A stretch of DNA of 64,000 nucleotides from Streptomyces verrucosisporus (GTDB taxonomy: Bacteria; Actinomycetota; Actinomycetes; Streptomycetales; Streptomycetaceae): the NCBI RefSeq assembly GCF_017114865.1, contig NZ_JADEYH010000004.1, positions 186,001 to 250,000 of the forward strand. Reading direction: 5' to 3'. The position numbers and the translations under genes were made by a program. The notes under the pieces are model-generated. The model worked only from the letters and a program-made list of their open reading frames with translations. It ran no database searches and had not been told where the DNA came from. Below are positions 1 to 8,111 of this stretch, in pieces. Position 1 is the stretch's first letter. Each line of letters begins with the position of its first letter.

Positions 1-266
1 GACAGCAGCAGCGGGTCGTCCGGATCGCCCAGCCTCCGCCCGGCGGCCCGCTCCAGCGCCGCCAGGTGCCCGGCCATCTCCTGCTCCAGCCCCTCGGGCT
101 CGGCACCGGTGGCCAGATAGGCCCGGCACGCCTCGGTGGTGACGGTGAAACCGGGCGGCACGGGCAGCCCGATACGGGTCATCTCGGCGAGATTGGCGCC
201 CTTGCCCCCGAGCAGGTCGGCCTGCTCCCGGCCCCCCTCGGTGAAGTCCTGGACGTAGCGGACCAT
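1..266 (-). CDS. ppdK: Pyruvate, phosphate dikinase, N-terminal part (cut by window edge)
   Basis: The enzyme interconverts phosphoenolpyruvate and pyruvate using ATP, AMP and pyrophosphate in the cytoplasm. Only the first 88 codons are present. They begin MVRYVQDF and carry the family's opening signature GGKGANLAEM (residues 20-29) followed by GLPVPPGFTVTTEAC, the start of the ATP-grasp (PEP/pyruvate-binding) domain. The ATG is preceded by GAGGAGG at good spacing. In streptomycetes and mycobacteria such a gene often sits among dormancy-type genes like those that follow here. PEP synthase shares this N-terminus, so the exact enzyme cannot be fixed from this part alone. Confidence 0.85.
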   Translation of the reverse strand, partial: MVRYVQDFTEGGREQADLLGGKGANLAEMTRIGLPVPPGFTVTTEACRAYLATGAEPEGLEQEMAGHLAALERAAGRRLGDPDDPLLL

Positions 267-342
267 CTGTGGTGCCTCCTCAGCGGCTCGGCGCCCGCGC
301 GGGCCGGGCCCGGCGGCGGAGCACCTCGGTGGATGTGGGTCG

Positions 343-394
343 CGGACCCGGTGCGGGAGCCTGCCGCGAGGGCCGGCCCGCCGCACCGGGTCCG
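343..394 (-). terminator. Intrinsic terminator of the universal stress protein gene
   Basis: A perfect 14-bp inverted repeat, CGGACCCGGTGCGG (343-356) and its complement (381-394), with a 24-nt loop. It lies three bases past the stop codon of the stress protein gene on the reverse strand. There is no T-run, as is common in streptomycetes. It also lies within the region upstream of ppdK. Confidence 0.75.
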
Positions 395-396
395 GC

Positions 397-1254
397 TCAG
401 TCGTGCGGTACGACGGCCACCGGCGCCGGCGAGTGGTGCATCAGGGCGTGGGTGACCGGTCCGGTGTGGAAGCCCAGCCGGGCGCGGCGGTTACGGCGCC
501 CCACCACCAGCAGGGAGGCGTTCTCGGCGGCCTCCAGCAGATGGTGGGCGGCCCTGCCGACCACGGCCTGCGGCCGCACCTCCACCTCCGGGTGGCTCTC
601 CCGCCAGGGGGCCAGCACCCGGGTCAGGGCGTCGGACTTCTCCTCGGCCAGGTCGTCGATCAGATGGGGGTTCACGGCCACCGGGTTGATGCCGTACACC
701 GGCGGCGGGTCCCAGCCGTGGACGACCGTCAGCGGCACCCCGCGCCGGGCGGCGGCGTCGAAGGCGAACTCCAGCAGTTCCTCGCGCGGCCTGGTCAGAT
801 CCAGTCCCACCACCACGTCACCGGTGTCCTGCTCGGCGGTCCCGGCCCGCACCAGCACCACCGGGCACCCCACGTGCGCCACGGTGGACAGCGCCACCGA
901 GCCCACCAGGAAGCCCGTCAGCGTCCCCCGGCCCCGCGAGCCCAGGACCAGCAGTTCCGCCTCGCCCACCGAATCCCTGATCGCCTCGGCCGGGCGGCCG
1001 GTCAGCCGCTCCACGGCGACCTCCAGCGGGGGGTGCTTGCGGGCCAGGTCGGAGGCCGTCTCGTCCGGCAGCGCCTCCCACCGCTCCCGCGCCTCCGGGT
1101 CCATCCCGGACAGCACCCTCGGGTGGGAGTCGTTCTCCCTCACGTGCAGGAGCCGCAGCGGCAGCGTGCGGCGCAGCGCCTCGCGGGCCGCCCACTCGGC
1201 AGCGGCCAGGCTCTCGCGCGAGCCGTCCAGGCCCACGGTGACGGTGCGGGTCAT
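397..1254 (-). CDS. Universal stress protein, tandem UspA domains
   Basis: A 285-residue cytoplasmic protein with two UspA domains (about 3-145 and 155-283). Each ends in the ATP-binding signature: GSRGRGTLTGFLVGS in the first half and GRRNRRARLGFHTGP in the second. The second is less canonical but keeps the spaced glycines. The ATG giving MTRTVTVGLDGS was chosen because it starts exactly at the first domain strand; the frame stays open far upstream only because of high GC. Two-domain Usps of this type are typical members of DosR/Osd dormancy regulons, where they bind ATP and help cells survive hypoxia. It is divergent from the GNAT/CoA-ligase remnant, and the shared region carries two candidate regulator boxes. 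Confidence 0.93.
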   Translation of the reverse strand: MTRTVTVGLDGSRESLAAAEWAAREALRRTLPLRLLHVRENDSHPRVLSGMDPEARERWEALPDETASDLARKHPPLEVAVERLTGRPAEAIRDSVGEAELLVLGSRGRGTLTGFLVGSVALSTVAHVGCPVVLVRAGTAEQDTGDVVVGLDLTRPREELLEFAFDAAARRGVPLTVVHGWDPPPVYGINPVAVNPHLIDDLAEEKSDALTRVLAPWRESHPEVEVRPQAVVGRAAHHLLEAAENASLLVVGRRNRRARLGFHTGPVTHALMHHSPAPVAVVPHD

Positions 1255-1356
1255 GGTGTGTACCTCCAAAGCCTTCCCTGCGGAGCGGTCGTCCGCTCCA
1301 CCTCCAGGCTGCGGCCGGGTACCCGCCACCGCGAGGGGACACAGGTCCCGACGGGT

Positions 1357-1412
1357 GGGACCGACCGGCCTGCCGGGCCGCCTTGCCCGCCCGGCCCGGG
1401 CCGAACGGCCCT
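1357..1412. promoter_or_regulatory. Two DosR/Osd-like dyad boxes between divergent stress genes
   Basis: GGGACCGACCGGCCT (1357-1371) and GGGCCGAACGGCCCT (1398-1412) lie 41 bp apart, start to start (about four helical turns). They sit in the 240-bp gap between the divergent stress-protein and GNAT genes. Similar boxes recur at 4991-5049. The form recalls the DosR box (GGGAC...GGCCC). Assignment to a DosR/OsdR-type regulator is inference. Confidence 0.5.
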
Positions 1413-1494
1413 GCGCCGGGCCCCTGCCGGCCCTGGGAGCCGCCCGGCTCCCGTACGACCCTGGAAACCGAGGCAGAAGGAGAGGGGACCGGCC

Positions 1495-3005
1495 ATGACG
1501 GGCACCACCGGCACCACCGGAACAGCGGACACCACGGGCGCGGCGCCCACCGTACGGCCGGCCCACGCGCTGCTGGCCGACGGCCGGACCGTGGAGATCC
1601 GCCCCGCCCGCCCCGAGGACCGCACCGGCGTCGAGGGCCTGTACGAGCGGATGTCGCCCGAGAACCTGCGCCTGCGGTTCTTCGGCTCCGGCCGCGAGCT
1701 GGGCAGGCAGGCCGCCTGCCGCGTCTGTGCCCCGCGCCGCCCCGGCAGCCTGGCCCTGCTGGCCCTCCACGAGGCGCGGCCCGTGGGGATCGCCGAGTAC
1801 GAGGGCGGGGACGGGAGCGGGGGCGCGGGCCGCACCGCTGAGGTCGCGCTGGCGGTCACCGACGAGTTCCGCCACCGCGGCGTGGGCACCCTGCTACTCG
1901 AACACCTCGTCCACGCCGCTCGCGCCGCCGGCATCACCGCCTTCACCGCCGGAGCCCTGGCCGACAACCACGCGATGCAGAAGGTCTTCGCCGACCTCGG
2001 GCTGCACACCACCCGCCGCTACGACTCCGGCGAGGTGCGCTGGACCATCCGGCTGGACCCCGACGAGCACTACCTGACCGCCGTCGACGAGCGCGCCCGC
2101 ACCGCCGACGCCGCCAGCCTCCGCCCGCTGCTGCGCCCCCGCTCCCTCGTCGTGGTCGGCGCCGGCGGACCGGAGGGGGAGGCGGGCCGCACCGTCCTGC
2201 GCAACCTGCGCCGCGCCGGCTTCACCGGACGCCTGCTGGCCGTCGCCCCCGGCACACGGTCCGTCGAGGGCGTCCCCGCCCACCCGTCGGTGACCGCCCT
2301 GCCCAAGGCGCCCGAGCTGGCCGTCCTGGCCCTCCCCGCCCACGAGGTCCCCGAGACCGCCGAGCAGTGCGGCAAGACGGGGGTGCGCGCCCTGGCCGTC
2401 CTCGGCCCCCGCCTCGACGCCACCCGGGGCGCCGCCCTGCTGGCGGCCTGCCGGCGCCACGGCATGCGCCTGCTCGGCCCCCACTCGCTGGGCGCCGCCA
2501 ACACACCGAGGACGACGTCCGCCTGGCGGCCGTCCCCACCGCCTCACCCCCCGCCCCTGGCACCGCCGGGGTGGCCGTGCAGTCCGGCGGGGTCGGTGCC
2601 GCCCTGCTGGGCGGGCTGGCCCGCCTGGGCATCGGCGTCTCCACCTTCGCCTCCCTGGGCGACAAGTACGACGTCAGCGGCAACGACATGCTCCGGTGGT
2701 GGGAGGGCGACGGCCGCACCGATCTGGCCCTGCTCCACCTGGAGTCCTTCGGCAACCCGCGCGCCTTCTCCCGCACCGCCCGCCGCGCCCCCCTGCTGCT
2801 CGGACGCCGCGGCACGCCGGTGGACCTGGAGGCACTGGAGCAGATCCTGCTGCGCCTGTCGCGGATGGCCTGCGACCTGCCCGGACTCGCCGAGGCCCAC
2901 CTCGGCCCGGTCATCGCCCGCCCCGACGGCGCCACCGCCGTCGGCACCCGCGTGCGCCTGCTGCCCAGGCGCGCCCACGACCCACACCTGCGCCGGCTGC
3001 GCTGA
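1495..3005 (+). pseudogene. GNAT acetyltransferase / CoA-ligase-like protein, frameshifted and internally deleted
   Basis: The intact family (about 900 residues) joins a GNAT acetyltransferase to an ADP-forming acyl-CoA synthetase-like module and acetylates protein lysines. Here the N-terminus (from ATG 1495) has a GNAT domain with FRHRGVGTLLLEHLV, then a CoA-binding Rossmann domain (SLVVVGAGGPEGEAG). After GPHSLGAANT the frame breaks: the repeat ACACAC at 2501-2506 looks like a 2-bp duplication, and the homologous reading resumes as EDDVRLAAVPT in another frame, ending at the stop at 3003-3005. A second lesion is visible near 2795-2815. There the succinyl-CoA-ligase-like part (VAVQSGGVGAALL to SRTARRAP) joins directly to the last 60 or so residues of the ATP-grasp domain (AHLGPVIARPDGATAV), so about 350 residues are missing. 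The 5' part could still make a free GNAT protein. Confidence 0.85.
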
Positions 3006-3037
3006 CAGGCCGCCGGAAAGAGAACACGGAGGACGCC

Positions 3038-3748
3038 ATGAAGCACAAAGTGGTCGGCGCCGTCATGACGATCGACGTCGTCAAGGCCCACCCGACGACA
3101 CCCTTCAAGCAGATCGCCCACCTGCTCACACGGCACGGCATCAGCGGCCTGCCCGTCGTGGACGGCGACGACAAGGTCCTCGGCGTCGTCTCCGAGACCG
3201 ACCTCCTGGCCCACCAGGCGCGCCAGGGCTCGGACGGCACCCCGCCCAGGGGGCGCCCCGGCCGTCGCTGGGCCGCCGCCGGACGTCCGCTGACCGCCGG
3301 CGAGCTGATGACCTCCCCCGCCGTCACCGTCCACGCCCTGGACTCCGTGGCACGCGCGGCCCACACCATGGTCGCCCACGGCGTCCAGCGGCTGCCGGTC
3401 CTGGACGAGGAGGAGCGGCTGGTCGGCATCGTCACCCGCCGCGACCTGCTCGGCGTCTTCCTCCGCCCGGACGCCGACATCCGCGCCCAGGTCGTCGACG
3501 AGGTCCTGATCCGCTCCCTGTGGCTGTCCCCGGACACCGTCTCCGTCTCCGTAGCCGAAGGCGTGGTCACCCTCACCGGACAGGTCGAGCGGCGCAGCGA
3601 GATCCCCGTCGCCACCGCCCTCATCCGCCGCCTCGACGGCGTGGTCGACGTCGTCAGCCGCCTGACCTACCGCCTGGACGACTCACGGCTGCGGCCCGAG
3701 GAACCCGCTCTGCACGGCCTCGCCGACCGCTGGCTGCGCAACCACTGA
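3038..3748 (+). CDS. CBS-domain pair with C-terminal BON domain
   Basis: A 236-residue cytoplasmic protein. CBS motif 1 spans about 6-60 (VVGAVMTIDVVKAHPTTPFK, GISGLPVVD, VLGVVSETDLL). CBS motif 2 spans about 88-150 (LMTSPAVTVHALDSVARA, VQRLPVLDEEERLVGIVTRRDLL). A BON-type domain occupies about 160-215 (VSVSVAEGVVTLTGQV). CBS pairs bind adenine nucleotides and BON domains usually mediate envelope or protein contacts. The architecture is common in actinobacterial hypoxia/dormancy regulons; the exact target is unknown. It starts at an ATG 33 bp after the broken CoA-ligase gene with AGAACACGGAGGA upstream, so both probably shared a transcript. Confidence 0.9.
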   Translation: MKHKVVGAVMTIDVVKAHPTTPFKQIAHLLTRHGISGLPVVDGDDKVLGVVSETDLLAHQARQGSDGTPPRGRPGRRWAAAGRPLTAGELMTSPAVTVHALDSVARAAHTMVAHGVQRLPVLDEEERLVGIVTRRDLLGVFLRPDADIRAQVVDEVLIRSLWLSPDTVSVSVAEGVVTLTGQVERRSEIPVATALIRRLDGVVDVVSRLTYRLDDSRLRPEEPALHGLADRWLRNH

Positions 3749-3778
3749 CACACCCGCCGGCACGAAGTCGGCACGAAG

Positions 3779-3808
3779 CCGGCCCCTCCGGGCACCCGGA
3801 AGGGCCGG
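3779..3808 (+). terminator. Hairpin between CBS-BON and flavodoxin genes
   Basis: CCGGCCCCTCCGGG followed by CAC and CCGGAAGGGCCGG forms a stem with one mismatch, 31 bp after the CBS gene. It could attenuate transcription between the genes or be an mRNA-processing structure. Confidence 0.4.
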
Positions 3809-3831
3809 CAACACACAGGAAGGCGATCACG

Positions 3832-4353
3832 ATGGCACCACCGCACGTACTCGTCGCCTACGGCTCGAAGAACGGCTCCACCGCGCAGATCGCCCAGTGG
3901 ATCGGCCAGGATCTGCGGGACAGCGGCCTGACCGCCGACGTCCTGCCCGCCGCGGAGGCCGCGGCCCTCGGCGGCCTCGACGCCTACGACGCCGTCCTGC
4001 TGGGCTCCGGCCTGTACGCGGGTCGCTGGGTCGGGGAGGCCACCCGCTTCGCCCGGCGCAGGCGCCACGCGCTGGCGCGGCTGCCGGTGTGGCTGTTCAG
4101 CAGCGGTCCGCTGGACGCCTCCGCCGAGGAGCGCGACATCCCGCCCGCCCCCGGCGCCGCGCGTGTGGCCGCCCTGATCGACGCGCGCGGCCACACCACC
4201 TTCGGCGGCCGGCTGGGCGAGGACGCGCGCGGCTTCATCGCCCGGCAGATCGTCAAACAGGGCAAGGGCGGCGACTTCCGCGACCGCGAGCACATCCGCC
4301 GGTGGGCGCGCTCGGTCGCCGCCGAACTCACCGGGGCGGCCCGGAACACCTGA
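3832..4353 (+). CDS. Flavodoxin-domain protein (HemG/menaquinone-dependent protoporphyrinogen oxidase-like)
   Basis: A 173-residue cytoplasmic flavodoxin-fold protein. The FMN phosphate loop is SKNGST (residues 12-17) inside the strand-loop VLVAYGSKNGST. LLGSGLYAGRW gives the second FMN-contacting loop and LFSSGPL the third. It matches the flavodoxin_5 group, whose best known member is HemG; similar proteins occur in actinobacterial stress islands without a heme cluster. No heme genes are nearby, so a general redox role is as likely as protoporphyrinogen oxidation. The ATG follows ACAGGAAGG at suitable spacing. Confidence 0.85.
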   Translation: MAPPHVLVAYGSKNGSTAQIAQWIGQDLRDSGLTADVLPAAEAAALGGLDAYDAVLLGSGLYAGRWVGEATRFARRRRHALARLPVWLFSSGPLDASAEERDIPPAPGAARVAALIDARGHTTFGGRLGEDARGFIARQIVKQGKGGDFRDREHIRRWARSVAAELTGAARNT

Positions 4354-4369
4354 TCGCCCGGAAGCCGCC

Positions 4370-4413
4370 GTGGTCCTGTGCCGCCTCCCGCGCGCGAGGC
4401 GGCACAGGACCAC
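4370..4413. terminator. Strong bidirectional terminator
   Basis: A perfect 18-bp inverted repeat, GTGGTCCTGTGCCGCCTC (4370-4387) and its complement (4396-4413), with an 8-nt loop. It lies between the convergent flavodoxin (+) and OsmC (-) genes, 16 bp after the first. Confidence 0.85.
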
Positions 4414-4538
4414 GCCACAGGACACGGCCGAGGCCCGGCCCCCGGACGTATCCCGGAAGCCGGACCGGGAACACCGGGCCCAAGGCCGCGGCCCGGCCGG
4501 TTGCCCGGCTGGGCCGCTCCCTCCTCGCCCCCGGCTCC

Positions 4539-4934
4539 TCAGCCGATCACGATGTCCACCCGCGGCGGCTGCCGCAGCGAGTTGTGCACCGTGCAGTGCT
4601 CCACCACCGCCGCCAGCGCCCGGGCGCGCGTCTCCCCGACGTCCTGCGGCAGCACCACGCGCAGCCGCACCTCCCCCACCCGCGCCGGCCGGTCGGCGGT
4701 CATCTCGTACTCCGTCTCCACCCGCAGCCCCTCGCGCGGCAGCCCGTGCCTCGCCAGATAGCGGCCCGCGTAGAAGCCCACGCACGACGCCAGCGAGGCG
4801 ACGAACAGGTCCACGGGAGCGGGCCCCAGCCCTTCCCCGCCGGCCTCCGGCGGCTGGTCCACGGTGAACTCGTGACCGCGCACCGAAATCCGGTAGGCGT
4901 CACCCCCCGACAGGGCCACCGCCACCTTCTCCAT
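4539..4934 (-). CDS. OsmC-family peroxide-reducing protein
   Basis: A 131-residue cytoplasmic protein of the OsmC/Ohr superfamily, thiol peroxidases that reduce organic hydroperoxides. The two conserved cysteines are present: C51 in FVASLASCVGFYAGRYL and C114 in VVEHCTVHNSL. The first has the OsmC setting (helix after P-DLF-ASLASC). The ATG at 4932-4934 was chosen because AAGGAGG lies six bases upstream; an in-frame ATG six codons earlier lacks one. It is divergent from the nitroreductase gene, and the shared 211-bp region holds several regulator-like boxes. A redox-stress role fits the neighbours. The actual substrate is not known. Confidence 0.9.
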   Translation of the reverse strand: MEKVAVALSGGDAYRISVRGHEFTVDQPPEAGGEGLGPAPVDLFVASLASCVGFYAGRYLARHGLPREGLRVETEYEMTADRPARVGEVRLRVVLPQDVGETRARALAAVVEHCTVHNSLRQPPRVDIVIG

Positions 4935-4990
4935 GACGCACCTCCTTGACATCGCCCCCAGTCAACCGCCCTGCCGCACCGCCGCGACAG

Positions 4991-5049
4991 GGGCCGACCG
5001 GACGCGCCCGGGGACCGTACGGACCCGGGAAGCGGGGCCGTACGGCCAC
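4991..5049. promoter_or_regulatory. Cluster of DosR/Osd-like dyad boxes
   Basis: Three close matches lie in the OsmC/nitroreductase divergent region: GGGCCGACCGGAC (from 4991), GGGACCGTACGGACCC (5011-5026) and GGGGCCGTACGGCCAC (5034-5049, with a perfect 12-bp palindrome GGCCGTACGGCC at 5036-5047). Their starts are 20 and 23 bp apart, about two helical turns. A weaker copy, GGGACCAACGGCAC, lies near 5083. Same form as at 1357-1412. Confidence 0.55.
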
Positions 5050-5145
5050 CTGGACCGGTCGGCGGCCGGAACGGGACCAACGGCACTGCCCCGCCACAAG
5101 GACGCCGGGACAGCCTGGTGGCGGCCGGAACGGGAGGAGCACCCC

Positions 5146-6120
5146 ATGCCACCCACCACACTCGACGCGATCGTCCTGGAGAACCTCGTCTCCGCCGCCG
5201 TGGCCGCACCGTCGATCCACAACACCCAGCCCTGGCGCTACCGCCTGGACCCCGCCACCTCCACCCTGGAGGTACGCGCCGCCGCGGGGCGGGGACTGCG
5301 CCACACCGACCCCGTCGGACGGGCCCTGCACGTCTCCGTCGGCGCCGCCGTGTTCAACCTCCGCGTGGCGGTGGCCCGCACCGGCTGGGAGCCGTCCGTA
5401 CGGCTGCTGCCCCGCCCCGGCGAACCGGACCTGCTGGCCTCCGTGCGCCCGGTCGGGGCCGGCGCCCCGGACCCGCGCCACCGCCCCGACCTGTACGCCG
5501 CCCTGTGGCGCCGGCACAGCAGCCGCTTCCCCTTCTCGCCCCACCGCCCGCCCGCGGAGCTCCTGCGCGAACTGGCCGCCGCCGCCCGCGCCGAAGGCGC
5601 CTCGCTGTGGTTCCCCGGCGCCCGGGACACCGCCCGGATGATGCGTCTGACCGCCGCGGCCGAACGCCGCAACGCCGAGACCGACGAGCGCCGCGCCGAG
5701 AACCGCGCCTGGATGCGCGAGGGGGCCCACGACGGGCTCCCCGGCCCCGCCCTGGGCGCACGCGACGCCACCGGGCGCCTGCCGCTGCGCGACTTCTCCG
5801 GCGTCGGGGCGGCCGGCGCCCTCACGGCCCGGTTCGAGACCGGGCCCACCGCCGCCGTCCTGGCCACGGCCCGCGACCGGCGCGCGGACTGGCTCCGCGC
5901 CGGGCAGGCCCTGGAGCACGTCCTGCTGGTCGCCACCGCCCACTCGGTGCGGACCTCGCTGCTGCACCAAGCCCTGGAGTGGCCGGACCTCAGGATGTCC
6001 CTGCAGCGCGTCACCTCCGGCCCGCGGTACGTCCAGATGCTCGTCCGCCTCGGCTACGGCCCCGAGGGACCGGCCACACCGCGCCGGCCGGTGCGGGAGG
6101 TGCTGGAGGCGGGAGCCTGA
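5146..6120 (+). CDS. Acg-like nitroreductase-family protein
   Basis: A 324-residue protein of the Acg/Rv3131-like group of the nitroreductase superfamily, FMN-fold proteins strongly linked to DosR regulons. The family start is clear: AAVAAPSIHNTQPWRYRL (near residues 18-35), then GRALHVSVGAAVFNLRVAVA. The C-terminus has DWLRAGQALEHVLLVAT and YVQMLVRLGYGPEGPATPRRPV, the usual ending. Members have two pseudo-repeated halves, and some have lost flavin binding or may store it, so catalysis should not be assumed. The ATG follows GGGAGGAGC. A related gene lies at 13590-14624. Confidence 0.92.
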   Translation: MPPTTLDAIVLENLVSAAVAAPSIHNTQPWRYRLDPATSTLEVRAAAGRGLRHTDPVGRALHVSVGAAVFNLRVAVARTGWEPSVRLLPRPGEPDLLASVRPVGAGAPDPRHRPDLYAALWRRHSSRFPFSPHRPPAELLRELAAAARAEGASLWFPGARDTARMMRLTAAAERRNAETDERRAENRAWMREGAHDGLPGPALGARDATGRLPLRDFSGVGAAGALTARFETGPTAAVLATARDRRADWLRAGQALEHVLLVATAHSVRTSLLHQALEWPDLRMSLQRVTSGPRYVQMLVRLGYGPEGPATPRRPVREVLEAGA

Positions 6121-6165
6121 GCGCGCCATCCGGGGGCCGCGGTCCCGGCTCCCGGGTTCCGCCTC

Positions 6166-7881
6166 TCAGGCCCCGTCCAGCGGCACCCGCCACACCAGGC
6201 GGGAGCCGCCGGACGGCGGTCTCTCCACCAGCAGCTCGCCGCCGAGCTTCTCGGCCCGCTCCGCCAGGTTCACCAGCCCGCTGCGGCGGCCGCCCTCCGG
6301 GATGCCCACCCCGTCGTCGGCCACCGTGGCGGTCAGGGAACCTCCCGCCACCACCAGCGAGACCTCGGCCACCGCGGCCCGCGCGTGCCGCGCCACGTTC
6401 GACAGCGCCTCGGCCAGCACCGCCACCACGTGTTCGGCCACGGCAGGCGGCACATCGGTGTCCACCAGCCCCTCCATGCGCAGGGTCGGGGTGAAGCCCA
6501 GGTTCCCCACGGCCTCCTCCACCAGCCGGGCCACCCGCACCCGCAGCCCCTGCTGCCGGGAGCGGCCGTCCCCGTGGCTGCGCAGGCCGAAGATCGTCGA
6601 CCTGATGATCTTGATGGTCTCGTCCAGGTCGTCCACGGCCCGCAGCAGCCGCTCGCTCGCCTCCTGGTGTTGGACGAAGCGCACCGCGCTCTGCAGCGTC
6701 ATACCCGTGGCGAACAGCCGCTGGATGGCCAGGTCGTGCAGATCGCGGGCGATGCGGTCGCGGTCCTCCAGCAGGGCCACCTGCTCGGCCGCCCGGCGCC
6801 GCTCCGCCAGCTCCATGGCCACCGCGGCCTGTCCGGAGAAGGACGCCAGCGGCGCCGTCTCCGTCTCCGTGAACGGCGCGCGCCGCTCCCGGCGCGCCAG
6901 CAGCAGCACACCGCGCACCCCGTCGCCGGCGCCCATCGGCACCGCCACCGTCGGGCCCATGCCCTTCCAGCGCTCCGTACCGGCCGAGATACGGGAGTCG
7001 TTCGCGATGTCGACGCTGGTGATCGCCTCGCCGGCGGCCAGCGCCGCCCCCACGAACGATCCCTCCTCGGGCAGCACCAGTCCGCGGAACGCCTCTCCGC
7101 CCTCCCCCTTCGCCAGCACCACCTGGAGGTTGCCGGTGTCCTCCAGCGGCAGGGCCAGTACGCCCAGGTCGGCGGCGAGGATGTGGCGCGCGTGGTCGAC
7201 GACCAGCGCCAGCACCTCCTGCTCGTCCACCCCGGACAGCAGCCCGGCGGTGATCTCGGCGTTGGCCTCCATCCAGCGCTCGCGGTTGCGGGCCTGCTCG
7301 TAGAGGCGGGCGTTCTCGATGGCCACGCCCGCCGCCACGGCGAGGGTGGACAGCACCGCCTCGTCCTCGGCGTCGAACTCCGCCCCGCCCCGCTTCTCGG
7401 TCAGGTAGAGGTTGCCGAAGACCTCCTCGCGCACCCGGATCGGCACGCCCAGGAAGGAGTGCATCGGCGGGTGGTTGGGCGGGAAGCCCGAGGAGTTGCG
7501 GTGCTCGGCCAGCTCCGGGATGCGCAGCGGCTCCGGGTGGCGGATCAGCTCGCCCAGCAGCCCGTGGCCCGACGGCAGCGGGCCGATGGCGTCGACCGTC
7601 TCCGCCTCGATGCCCACCGGGATGAACTGGGAGAGCCTGCCGTCCTCGCCGATGACGCCGAGGGCGCCGTACTCGGCGTCGACCAGCAGCACCGCGGCCT
7701 CCACGATCCGCTGGAGGGCGTGGGACAGCTCCAGCTCCTGCCCCACCGACATCACGGCCTCGAGCAGGCTGTGCACCCGGTCCCGGGTGCCGCGCACCGC
7801 GTCGACGCGAGCCTGCAGCTCGTCCAGCAACTCGTCCAACTGCAGCCGAGGCAGACGCCCTGCGTCCTTCTCGCTCCCCAT
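6166..7881 (-). CDS. DevS/DosS-like GAF-GAF sensor histidine kinase
   Basis: A 571-residue cytoplasmic kinase without membrane segments. The first GAF domain (about 55-185) contains GFPPNHPPMHSFLGVPIRVR and FGNLYLTEK, a close match to the heme-binding GAF of mycobacterial DosS. H137 in NHPPM aligns with its heme ligand. A second GAF follows (about 205-350), then HisKA_3 with phospho-acceptor H382 in RIARDLHDL and an HATPase_c domain (VADDGVGIPEGG, GLVNLAERAEKLGGEL). The likely role is O2/redox sensing and phosphorylation of a LuxR-type regulator, but no such partner is beside it. The ATG at 7879-7881 has GGAG nine bases upstream; the GTG two codons earlier is too close. It converges with the nitroreductase gene. 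Confidence 0.93.
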   Translation of the reverse strand: MGSEKDAGRLPRLQLDELLDELQARVDAVRGTRDRVHSLLEAVMSVGQELELSHALQRIVEAAVLLVDAEYGALGVIGEDGRLSQFIPVGIEAETVDAIGPLPSGHGLLGELIRHPEPLRIPELAEHRNSSGFPPNHPPMHSFLGVPIRVREEVFGNLYLTEKRGGAEFDAEDEAVLSTLAVAAGVAIENARLYEQARNRERWMEANAEITAGLLSGVDEQEVLALVVDHARHILAADLGVLALPLEDTGNLQVVLAKGEGGEAFRGLVLPEEGSFVGAALAAGEAITSVDIANDSRISAGTERWKGMGPTVAVPMGAGDGVRGVLLLARRERRAPFTETETAPLASFSGQAAVAMELAERRRAAEQVALLEDRDRIARDLHDLAIQRLFATGMTLQSAVRFVQHQEASERLLRAVDDLDETIKIIRSTIFGLRSHGDGRSRQQGLRVRVARLVEEAVGNLGFTPTLRMEGLVDTDVPPAVAEHVVAVLAEALSNVARHARAAVAEVSLVVAGGSLTATVADDGVGIPEGGRRSGLVNLAERAEKLGGELLVERPPSGGSRLVWRVPLDGA

Positions 7882-8049
7882 GCCCACCGGCTCCTTCCAT
7901 CAGGCTCCAGAGCCTTTGACCAAAGGTATCGGTTCACCCGGGCGGACCGCTGCCCCGCCTCGGGGTGCCCGGCCCAGGGCGCCCATCTCGGCCTCTGAGT
8001 CTGTATTACGAACTGCTTGGCACATTATTAACTGTCTCTTGCGAGGAAT

Positions 8050-8069
8050 CCTGGCCCTTCAGGGCCGGG
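8050..8069. repeat. Left-end subterminal hairpin of the IS605-type element
   Basis: CCTGGCCCTTCAGGGCCGGG, a stem of 8 bp with one mismatch and TTCA at the tip, flanked on both sides by AGGAATC. It is the expected TnpA recognition hairpin. Confidence 0.75.
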
Positions 8070-8111
8070 AGGAATCGCATCCTTGACCTGGGCGGCGCGC
8101 AGCGCCGCCGT

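Noticed and set aside
403..4353. A 1316-codon forward open frame
   Set aside because: Open only because of high GC. It crosses the antisense of the stress protein, the real GNAT start and the flavodoxin; only those segments show protein-like sequence.
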